Positions 52,834-61,258 of a DNA stretch of 64,000 bases are shown here, one piece after another. The stretch is taken from positions 73,322 to 137,321 of the forward strand of contig CAVVUB010000005.1 in assembly GCA_963751335.1 (NCBI GenBank), in the 5' to 3' direction. Each line of letters opens with the position of its first letter. Position 1 is the first letter of the stretch. Made by a program: the position numbers and the translations under genes. This stretch comes from Bog-473 sp963751335. GTDB taxonomy: Bacteria; Actinomycetota; Acidimicrobiia; Acidimicrobiales; RAAP-2. The notes under the pieces were generated by a model. The model made no database searches and was not told the origin of the DNA. It was given only the letters and a program-made list of their open reading frames with translations.

Positions 52834-54005
52834 CGCACGGCCTGAAGTTCGACGGCGTGGCCGTGGCCGGCATCGGCATGGTCCGCTTCGGCATGTTCCG
52901 CGACATCCCCGGCGCCCACCTGGCTCGCGACGCCGGGCTGCTGGCGCTCCACGATGCCGGCATGACCCTGGCCGACGTCGACGAGGCCTTCGTGGGCTAC
53001 ATCCAGCCCGCCTCCATGCTGGGCATCAAGGCCATGAAGGAGCTCGGCCTGACCGGGCTCCCGGTGACCCACATCGAGAACGCGTCGGCCACCGGGCTCG
53101 TCTCCTTCCGCGAGGCCGCCTGGGCGGTCTCCTCGGGCCGGGCCGACGTGGCCATGGCCCTGTGCTTCGACAAGTTCACCGACATGACGGGCACCGGAGG
53201 CCGCGGCGCGGGGCGTGACCAGATCGACGCCCCCATCCTGCCCGCCGCCTACTTCGCCCTCTGGGCCCAGCGGCGCATGCACGACCGCGGCACGACGCCG
53301 GAGCACTTCGCCACCATCGCGGCCAAGAACTGGAACTACGGCGCCGCCTGTCCGTTCGCCCACCGACGCTCCGACCACGTGGTGACCGCCGAGGAGGTGC
53401 TGGCCGCCCGGCTGGTGGCCGAGCCGCTGACCACCATGATGTGCTGCCCGCCCGACGACGGCGCCGCCTGCATCATCGTGGCCCGCGAAGACCTGGTGCG
53501 GCAGCGCCAGCCCGATCGCCCCCTCGTCCGGGCCTTGGCGTCGGCACTGATGTCGGAGACCTACACGCCGGGCCACACCTTCGTCGGCCCGGTCGTCGGC
53601 CCCTCCAGCATGACCTCGAACACGGCCGCCGAATGCTACGAGGCGGCCGGCCTCGGCCCCGAGGACGTGAGCGTGGCCTACTGCCACGACGCCTTCATCA
53701 ACGAGGAGCTCGAGTACTACGAGCTGCTCGGGTTCTGTGCCGAGGGTGAGGGCGAGAAGCTGGTCGTCGAGGGCGAGACCGGGCCGGGCGGGCGCATCCC
53801 CTTCAACACGGACGGCGGCCTGATCGCCCGCGGCCATCCCGGCGGTCCGACCGGCGTGGCCCAGCTCCACGAGGCCGTGCTCCAGCTGCGCGGGCAGGCC
53901 GAGGGTCGCCAGGTCGAGGGCGCCCGGGTGGCCCTGGCCCACCTCGTCGGTGGCGGCAGCATCGCAACGGTGAACCTATTGGGCGTCGACAGGAGTGCCA
54001 CATGA
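52830..54005 (+). CDS. Thiolase-like (lipid-transfer/Ltp2-type) protein lacking the nucleophilic Cys
   Basis: Thiolase-fold protein of 391 residues. VAVAGIGMVRFGMFRDIPGA, DVDEAFVGYIQP and AMALCFDKFTDMTGTGG give the family. At the nucleophile position, where SCP-x thiolases have N-C-S-x-G, this protein has ENASATGLVSF (Ser near residue 86), while GHPGGPTGVAQLHEAV keeps the C-terminal His motif. Loss of the Cys together with an adjacent DUF35 protein is the hallmark of Ltp2-type acyl-CoA retro-aldolases, which split a beta-hydroxyacyl-CoA. GTG start overlaps the likely DUF35 stop; its TGA overlaps the next ATG. Confidence 0.82.
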   Translation: MTHGLKFDGVAVAGIGMVRFGMFRDIPGAHLARDAGLLALHDAGMTLADVDEAFVGYIQPASMLGIKAMKELGLTGLPVTHIENASATGLVSFREAAWAVSSGRADVAMALCFDKFTDMTGTGGRGAGRDQIDAPILPAAYFALWAQRRMHDRGTTPEHFATIAAKNWNYGAACPFAHRRSDHVVTAEEVLAARLVAEPLTTMMCCPPDDGAACIIVAREDLVRQRQPDRPLVRALASALMSETYTPGHTFVGPVVGPSSMTSNTAAECYEAAGLGPEDVSVAYCHDAFINEELEYYELLGFCAEGEGEKLVVEGETGPGGRIPFNTDGGLIARGHPGGPTGVAQLHEAVLQLRGQAEGRQVEGARVALAHLVGGGSIATVNLLGVDRSAT

Positions 54006-54383
54006 CCACGAGTGACGAGCGCAGGGCCGCCGGCCGGGAGATCCAGGGCCAGCTGTGGCCGGCCACCCTGACCGCCCCGACCGGGCAGTTCCCCGCGGCC
54101 AAGTTGGCGCCGGACTACTACGACCACGTCCAGCAGAGCGCCTTCGGCGACATCTGGACCCGACCGGGTCTGTCGGTGCGTGACCGCTCGATGATCACCG
54201 TCGCCGTCCTGGCCTCGCTCGGTCAGCCCGAAGAGCTGCGGGCCCACCTCGCCGGTGCGCTCAACGCCGGTCTCGACCCGAGAGGAGATCGTCGAGGTGC
54301 TCATGCACATCTCGATCTACGCCGGCGTGCCGGCGGCCGGTTCCGCCATGCGGGTGGCCGCCGACGTGCTCGGCACCGACTGA
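54002..54383 (+). CDS. Carboxymuconolactone decarboxylase-like protein, frameshifted
   Basis: Small all-helical protein of about 126 residues. SVRDRSMITVAVLASLGQPE with ELRAHLAGALNAG, then, in the next frame, EIVEVLMHISIYAGVPAAGS with AMRVAADVLGTD, are the two halves of the CMD family. An extra base near 54285 (CTCGACCCGAGAG) separates them. No CxxC is present, so it is the gamma-carboxymuconolactone-type and not AhpD. It is the last gene of the forward operon. Confidence 0.78.
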
Positions 54384-54440
54384 CCAAACGATCACCGTCG
54401 GGCCGACCGACAACCCACCAGACCCGAGAGCGTCGCCGCC

Positions 54441-55332
54441 TCAGCTCGCGGCGGTCGAAGGGTCCCAGTGCAGGGCGACGTCGCCCTGCTGCTCGGCGAA
54501 GGTCACGAGCTCGCTCCAGTCGGCGTCACCGAGCCCCTGATCGACCGCCTTGTCGAGGACGCCGCGCACCGCCGCGGCGACCGGGGTCGGCACGCCGAGC
54601 GCCTCGCCCGAATCGACGATCAGCCCGGCGTCCTTGGCCGCCAGCACCAAGGCGAACTGCGTCGGCCGGCCGCGGCCGTCGATCGTCTCGACCTGACGGT
54701 CGATGAAGAAGTTGGAGGCTCCCGCCGTGCGCAGGATCTCCACGGCGTCCTGCACCTCGATCCCGGCCTTGGTGGCGAACGACAACCCCTCCAGGCTGAC
54801 CCAGGTGGTCGTGAAGGCGATGAGACTGTTGAGCAGCTTCATCGTGTTGCCCAGACCGAGCGCACCCACGTGGAACGTGGCCCGTCCGAGCGGCTCGAGC
54901 ACCGGCTTGACCCGCGCCACGGCTTCGTCGTCACCACCGATCATGAACACGAGCATCCGGCGCTCGGCCCCGATGGCCCCGCCGGTCAGGGGCGCCTCGA
55001 CCAGGTGATGACCCGAACTGGCCAGCCGGGCTCCCAACGCCGCGCACCTCGGCCGGGCTGTTGGTGGACAGGTCGACCAGGATCGAGCCCGGCTTCGCTG
55101 CAGTGGCCCAGGCGTCGGCCACCGCGTTGACCACCTCGGGTGTGGGCAAGGACAACAGCGTGATCTCGGCCTGGCCGGCCAGCGACTCGACGTCGGTCGC
55201 CGCCGACGCTCCGGTGATCGCCTTCATGGCCGCGTCGTCGAGGTCGTAGACGACGACCTCCTGGCCGTCGGCGACGAGGTTCGTCGCAATGCCCCTGCCG
55301 ATGTTGCCCAACCCGATGACGCCGATCGCCAT
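54441..55332 (-). CDS. 3-hydroxyisobutyrate dehydrogenase-like NAD(P)-oxidoreductase, frameshifted
   Basis: Beta-hydroxyacid dehydrogenase of about 296 residues. IGVIGLGNIGRGIATNLVAD (GxGxxG), VYDLDDAAMKAI, ILVDLSTNSPAEVR, then in the next frame HHLVEAPLTGGAIGAERR (substrate loop, DxPxSGG in relatives) and GLGNTMKLLNSLI (catalytic Lys in GxxxKxxxN). An extra base near 55040 breaks it. The second domain (AGIEVQDAVEILRTAGASNF) is all-helical as usual. Divergent from the amidohydrolase gene across 109 bases containing the CTGAC-N6-GTCAG site. Confidence 0.82.
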
Positions 55333-55405
55333 TGCCCCTCCTCGAGCTCCAAATGCCCTGGCAGAGCCCCCAGAGTGCTCGCCGACCGAGAGCGTATAGT
55401 GAAAG

Positions 55406-55421
55406 CTGACTCGAGTGTCAG
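55406..55421. promoter_or_regulatory. Operator-like inverted repeat in divergent promoter region
   Basis: CTGAC-TCGAGT-GTCAG followed by GGA, the same form as at 46538-46553. Its centre lies 29 bases before the amidohydrolase ATG and 81 bases before the dehydrogenase start, so one regulator could control both. Confidence 0.5.
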
Positions 55422-55441
55422 GGATCTTTGGGGGGTCTGTG

Positions 55442-56612
55442 ATGGGACTGCGCGATCACGTCATCTGCGACAGCGATCTGCACGTGATGGAGCCGCCGGA
55501 CCTCTGGGAGCGCTACATCGATCCGGCCTACGCCCACGCCGCGCCACGCGGGCTCTCGGAGATCCCCCGCGACATGCGGGTGCGGGTCAAGAACCACACC
55601 ATGCTCCGAATGGGCGCCACCCGCCCGCTCCGGGTCGAGGGTCGCAAGACCGGATGGCAGCCGCACCACGACAACGTCTACGCCGCGTCGGAGGCCCGCG
55701 GGCTGGGACGCGCCGTCCCAGGTCGACGCCATGGACGCCGAGGGGCTCGATCTCGCCGTCCTCTATCCCTCCCGCGGCCTGTTCGTCCTCGGTCTCGATT
55801 CGTCGGAACAGATCGGCAGCGACGGTCTCGAGCCCGAGTTCGCCACGGCCATCGCCCGGGCCTACAACGACTGGATGAAGGACTTCTGCGACGTCGCCCC
55901 CGACCGCATGTTCGGTGCGGGGATGGTGGCGGCCCACGACGTGAGCGGTGCCGTCGAGGAGGCCCGCCGCTGCGTCGAGGAGCTCGGCTTCAAGGCCATC
56001 TTCCTGCCGCCCGCCGCCGTGAACCGCCGGCCCTGGCACCACGCCGCCTACGACCCGCTGTGGGCCGAGATCGAGCGGCTCGGCGTGCCCCTCGCCTTCC
56101 ACGGCGGCGGTCAGACCTACCTGACGCCCGATTTCGGGCTCGAGGTGCTCGACAAGCTCATGCTCTGGCACACCTTCAGCCAGCCCCTCGGCATCCAGTT
56201 CGTCACCGCCTGTCTGTGCGGTGGCGGCGTGCTCGAGCGCTTCCCGAATCTGAAGGTCGCCCTGCTCGAAGGGAACTGCTCGTGGGCGCCGTGGTTCCTG
56301 TACCGGCTCGACGAGCACTGGGAGTGGACGGGTTGGTACGAGGCGCCCGAGCTCACGATGCCGCCGTCGGAGTACTTCAAGCGCAACTGCTGGATCTCGG
56401 TGGAGGCCGACGAGATCACGGTGCCGCATTTCGTCGAGACCTTCGGCGACGAGCGCATCATCTTCTCGACCGACTACCCCCACGGCGATTCGAAGTTCCC
56501 CCACGCCGTGAACGCCTTCGACAAGCTCCCACTGAGCGAGGAGAGCAAGGCGCGGATCGTCAGCACCAACTGGGCCGCCCTCTACGACATCCCGCTCGTC
56601 AAGAAGACCTGA
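55442..56612 (+). CDS. Amidohydrolase_2 family TIM-barrel hydrolase/decarboxylase, frameshifted
   Basis: About 390 residues. ICDSDLHVMEPPDLWERYID is the metal-binding N-terminus of the amidohydrolase_2 family (ACMSD-like decarboxylases and hydrolases); an extra base near 55700 shifts it to DAEGLDLAVLYPSRGLFVLG, VPLAFHGGGQTYL (His), and IFSTDYPHGDSKFPHAVNAF (active-site Asp). ATG start at 55442 after GGGGGGTCTGTG. Members of this exact type are frequent in actinobacterial degradation clusters. It ends against the acyl-CoA synthetase gene, with a hairpin between. Confidence 0.8.
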
Positions 56613-56630
56613 ATCCGACCCGACTTCTGC

Positions 56631-56651
56631 TGCTCCGGACCTGCCGGAGCA
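56631..56651. terminator. Hairpin between convergent genes
   Basis: TGCTCCGG (56631-56638), loop ACCTG, CCGGAGCA (56644-56651): a perfect 8-bp stem in the 41-base gap between two convergent genes. No T tract, which is common in GC-rich genomes. Confidence 0.6.
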
Positions 56652-56653
56652 AC

Positions 56654-58507
56654 TCAGAGCTCCCAGGCCTCGCGGCGGCCGTTGGCCTCGAATGCCTTGC
56701 GCAAGGCAAGTTCGTCCTGCGCGGTGAACGGGCGGTAGCGGTCACTGCCCCGCTCGCGAATGTAGAGGGGGTCGCCGTCCACCCGGTCAGCGCGGAACTT
56801 CTGGTGCACCAGGGTCCGGGCCAGCACCTTGTTGGTCGGTGTCGTCGGCAGCGCGTCGGACAGCCGGACGTAGCGTGGCCGCCACTTGGGACTCAGGTCG
56901 GGTTGGTCGTCCAGCCACTTGGCGAACGTGGCGCCGTCGAAACTCGCACCGTCCCGCAGCACGAGGGCGCACATCACCTGGTCACCCGAGTCGGGCTCGG
57001 GGACGCCGTAGACCGAGACCAGGATGAGATCGGGGTGCCGGGCGATGATCGCCTCGATCGGCGTGGCGGGGAAGTTCTCGCCGTCGACCCGGAGCCAGTC
57101 CGAGGTGCGGCCGGCGAAGTAGACCCAGCCGTCCTCGTCGACGTAACCGAGGTCACCGCTCCAGTACCAGCCGTTGCGGGTGGTGCGACGCATGGCGTCG
57201 TCGTTGCGGTAGTACCCCTCGAAGGGTCCTACCCCCAGCGTGTTGACGATCTCGCCGACGCTGCGATCCGCGTTGGTCAGGCCGCCATCGGCGTCGAACA
57301 CCGCCCGTGGGGCCTCCTGGCCCTCCTCGTCGACGACCTTGATCCCTTCCCGGAGGCGCCCGACGGAACTGGGCGGACGTGCCCCTGTGCGGTCCAACGC
57401 GATGCCGCCCTCGGTGGAACCGAAGACATCGATGATCCGCGTGCCGAAGCGGGTCGCCGCGGCCTCGATCACGGCCGGTGACCCCTCGTTGCCGAAGGCC
57501 ACCCGGAGCGGGTTGTCGGCGTCGTCGGGGAGAGGCGGCGTGGCCAAGAGGTAGGTGAGCACCTTGCCCGTGTAGTTGAACCAGGTCACCCCGTAGTGCC
57601 GCACGTCGGGCAGAAACCCCGACGCGCTGAAGCGGCGGGCCAGGGACAGTGACGCGCCGGCCACGAGCGCCGGAGCCAGTCCGGACATCAGCGAGTTGGT
57701 GTGGAAGAGCGGCATGGCCGCATAGCCGACGTCGTCGGGCGTCAACTCGAGCATCATGGCCATCCGATTCCCGTGGTGAGGAGCCGGTACTGCGTGCAGC
57801 GAACCGCCTTGGGGGCAGCCGACGTCCCGGACGTGAACAGCAAGGCCCACAGGGCATCGACCTCGGGCTCGGCCAAGCCGAGCGCATCATGCGTCGAGGC
57901 ACTGGGCGCAGACGACTGCTCGAGCGCTGCGGCCAATGACTCTCCGGCGGCCGGTGGGTCGTCCTCGTCGGCGAAGCGATCGGAGACCAGGACACCGCCG
58001 GGCAGATCGAGGCCGGCGATGGCCGCTTCGAGCTGCGCCTGGTGCCGGGGTTCGGTGATCACGAAGCTGCACGTCCGTGTGGACGATGTCACGGGCGAGG
58101 TGCTCTCCCACTCTGGTGTGGTTCAGGCCGGCCACGGCCGCGCCGGCCAAACCGGCTCCGCACAGCGCAAAGACGTAGTCGGGCGTGTTGTCGAGCAGGA
58201 GACCGACGTGCGGGGGACGGTCAGGATCGAGGCGGGCCCGGAAGAGGGCAGCGAAGCGCTCCGCCTCGGCCAGTAGCTCGGCGTGGGTCCACATCCGGTC
58301 GCCGAAGCGCAGAGCCGGCTGGTCGGCGTAAGCGGGCGTCGTGCCGTTCCGGCGCAGCAAGGCTGCTGCGTTCGGGGCCGGGAGCGGCACTTCGGCCAGC
58401 GCAGGTGCGAAGGTCTGCTGCGCCTGATCGACATCGCCGCAGCATACCGAGGGACGCTCCTCGCCGATCGACCGGAGGGCGCGCCCTTTGGGCGTTCGGC
58501 CTACCAT
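56654..58507 (-). CDS. Acyl-CoA synthetase (AMP-forming), frameshifted
   Basis: ANL-family ligase of about 610 residues: acid + ATP + CoA gives acyl-CoA. Pieces in order: RFGDRMWTHAELLAEAERFA with VGLLLDNTPDYVFALCGAGL; LWALLFTSGTSAAPKAVRCT (P-loop); MPLFHTNSLMSGLAPALVAG, VFGSTEGG, SGDLGYVDEDGWVYFAGRTS with DWLRVDGENF (hinge), and TPTNKVLARTL with the adenylation Lys. There is an extra base near 58063 and a missing G near 57771. The start is uncertain: the ATG at 58507 gives about 35 residues of unusual sequence first. It resembles FadD17/FadD1-like steroid-type ligases in layout. Confidence 0.8.
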
Positions 58508-58548
58508 GGCGGTAACGACTCGACTCCGTGGGGTGGCGTGATTTTCCG

Positions 58549-59860
58549 ATGACCAATGGCAATCTGGACAAGCTCTTGATCGGCGAGGACGACACGATCC
58601 CGCGTGCCCGCTACACCAGCGCCGAATTCGCCGAGCTGGAGTTCGATCGCGTGTGGTCGCGCGTGTGGCAAGTGGCGTGTCGGGAAGAGGAAGTCGCCGA
58701 AGTCGGGATGTTCCTCGAATACCTGATCGGCGATCAGTCGATCCTCGTCGTTCGCTCCGACGTCGACACCATCAAGGCCTTCCACAACACCTGTCTGCAC
58801 CGGGGGACCCGCCTGGCCGACGGATCCGGCTCCTTCCCCGACGCCTGCATTCGCTGCCGCTATCACGCCTGGCGTTATGACCTCGACGGCACGCTGGTCG
58901 AGGTGGTGGACCGAGGACGAGTTCGATCCGATCCCGCCGGGCACCGGGCTCAAGGCCGTCCAGGTCGAACGCTGGGGCGGCTTCGTCTGGATCTGCCTCG
59001 ATCCGGGCGCGCCGCCGCTGCTCGAATTCCTCGGCCCGCTCCCGAGTCTCCTGGCGCCGTACCACCTGGATCGCCTGCGCATCCGCACCTACCTCTCGAC
59101 CGTGCTCCCGGCCAACTGGAAGGTGGCCGTCGACGCCTTCAACGAGGGCTACCACGTGCAGGGCACCCACCCGCAGCTGCTGCCCTGGACCGACGACGTG
59201 AGCCTCGAATACGAGCCGCTGGGCGTTCACGCCCACTACGGGCGGCTCCCGAACTCCCGCCGCCAGCTTCGCCCCAGTCCGCGCCTCGGGCTCACCGAGG
59301 ACGACTACGACGAGGGCGAGATCCTGGAGAACTTCGTCCGCGGACTCGGCGGGTTGTTCTACCGCGACGAGAGTGCCCTGGTCGAGGAGATCCGGGCCAA
59401 CCCACGCGACGACGAGACCATGCTGAGCCGCTATCAGAGTGGCCGGCGTGAGCTTCTCGTCGGCCGTGGCGTCGACGTGGATGGGTTCACCGACGACCAG
59501 CTGACCAGCGCCGAGGACGTCCACTTCTTCCCCAACATGGTGGGGCCGATCTACCCCGGCATCGCCATCCTCTTCCGCGTCCGGCCCAACGGAACCGACC
59601 CGGACAGCTGCATCAAGGACACCTGGTTCCTCCAGTGGCCGTCGGAGGACAAGCCCTTCGAGCGGGCAGGACGTCGGTTCTTCCCCGACTGGACCGAACG
59701 CGACTGGGGCGAGATCACCAACCAGGACTACGCCAACATGGAGCACGTCCAGATCGGGATGAAGTCACGGGGAGGGCCGCCCCTCCGGCTCAACCGCCGG
59801 CAGGAGAGCAATCTTCTCCACATGCACCGCATGATCGACCAGTACCTCACCGGCGGATAA
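58549..59860 (+). CDS. Rieske-type ring-hydroxylating oxygenase, large subunit, frameshifted
   Basis: Oxygenase alpha subunit of about 436 residues. The Rieske cluster ligands lie in NTCLHRGTRLAD (CxH) and CIRCRYHAWRYDLDG (CxxH). After an extra base near 58905 the chain goes on with EDEFDPIPPGTGLKAVQVER and WGGFVWICLD; the mononuclear iron ligands are in FNEGYHVQGTHPQ (two His) and probably an Asp in NQDYANMEHVQIG. ATG at 58549 preferred to the upstream GTG. No small subunit, ferredoxin or reductase gene is adjacent, so it depends on partners elsewhere. Such single alpha-type proteins act in steroid (KshA-like) or aromatic acid oxidation. Confidence 0.85.
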
Positions 59861-59925
59861 TCGGCGTCGCCAGAGACTCCAGGATCTCCTCCCGCAACCC
59901 GAACGCCCGCAGACGACGGCCCGAT

Positions 59926-60712
59926 TCAGAGCGCGCGGTACAACCCTCCGTCGACGGGAATCTGGGCCCCGTTGACGTAGCTCGCCGCCTCGCTGGCCAG
60001 GAAGATGCACGCGCCCACGACGTCTTCGGGCTGGCCCATCCGCTTCATCGGATTCCCCTCGGCGATGCGCGTCTTGACCTCTGCAGGCCATCTGCTGGTC
60101 AGATCCGTCTCGGTTGCGCTCGGGAGGACCAGATTGGCCCGGACCTTCGGGGCCCAGACGCCGGCCAGCCCGAGCGTCAACGCGTTGAGAGCCGCCTTGG
60201 CCATGGCGTAGGGCAAGTCGGTCGGCGTGGGACGGAACGAACTCACGGACGAGACGTTGATGATCGAGCCACCGTCGCCCTCGGCCATCCGGGTCCCGAA
60301 CAGCGCGCTGAGGCGGAACGGTCCCTTCGTGTTGATGTCCTGCACCTTGTCGTAGAGGTCCTCACTCACGGAGGCGAGGTCCTTGTAGGCGGGGGACATG
60401 CCCGCGTTGTTCACCAGCACGTCGCACCGCCCGAACTCTCGATACACCGCATCCACGAGGTTGTCGCAGTCCTCCCACTGCCCCACGTGGCAGGCGATGG
60501 GCACCGGCGCGACGACCCGTAGCTCCGGCGATCTCGCCGGCCGCGGCCTCGCAATTCTCGATCTTGCGACTCGCGACGACCACGTCTGCGCCCGCTGACG
60601 CCAGTCCTTCTGCGATGGCCCGCCCGATCCCCCGGCTGCCTCCGGTAATGACGGCGACCTTGCCACTCAGGTCGAAGAGTTCCTCAGGTGTCTGCATCGG
60701 TTCATTGTTCAC
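59926..60712 (-). CDS. SDR family oxidoreductase, frameshifted
   Basis: About 261 residues. GKVAVITGGSRGIGRAIAEG (cofactor loop) and VVVASRKIENCEA in the first frame; after an extra base near 60527, PVPIACHVGQWEDCDNLVDA, VLVNNAGMSPAYKDLASVSE, INVSSVSSFRPTPTDLPYAM (catalytic Ser and YxxxK) and ASYVNGAQIPVDGGLY. A classical 3-oxoacyl-reductase-like SDR. It converges on the Rieske gene. Confidence 0.82.
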
Positions 60713-61258
60713 GCGCGCACCGACTCTCTGCGAAACCTGGGCCTGCTTAAGAAGTTGTGATTCGAGGAACGCCCGTGGTCATCTGCACCACCACCAGCGG
60801 CTCCCTTCAGGCCAAACTCCCTGGCCGACCTGCAATTGCCACTGTTGGCCAAGGCGCCCGCAGCGTGCTGCCGATCCTCAGCGAGTGGGGCCGAAGTCGG
60901 CGGAAGGCCACATTTCGACCGTCTCGCATCAGGTGCTGGTGGAGCTGTTGGTCGAAACGATGCCGATAGACACCATCCAAGATCGCTTCCGTCAGGCGGG
61001 TGAGATCAGATCTCTCGACGAGCTGTCCGACGCTGGCTTGTGGAATACCAATTCCCAGTACCGGGAGCCTTCCCGAGCAGCGGCCCCTGCTCGATGGAGG
61101 AAAGGTCTCGAGCAGGTCGAAATCCAGATCAAGCCAAAGCCCACGTGGGAAATGCCCCCGTCAGCGCGGACGCTCGGATCCCCCGGGGACTGATCGCCGG
61201 TGGCACCGACGCTGAGCATTGGACTCTCACCCGAAGTATTGACATCCAGCGCTCATGC
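60713..61258. other. About 545 bases without an assigned gene; possible gene remnant
   Basis: A forward frame can be put together from two pieces: GTPVVICTTTSGSLQAKLPG with IATVGQGARSVLPILSEWG (from about 60757), then, one base on, ISTVSHQVLVELLVETMPID and RFRQAGEIRSLDELSDAGLW (to 61193). The codon pattern looks coding, but I do not recognise a family. It could be a frame-broken small gene or a remnant. Confidence 0.3.

Noticed and set aside
55415..57481. Open frame of 688 codons continuing past the amidohydrolase
   Set aside because: The real protein leaves this frame at about 55700; the rest is a shadow of the true amidohydrolase frame and of the opposite-strand acyl-CoA synthetase.
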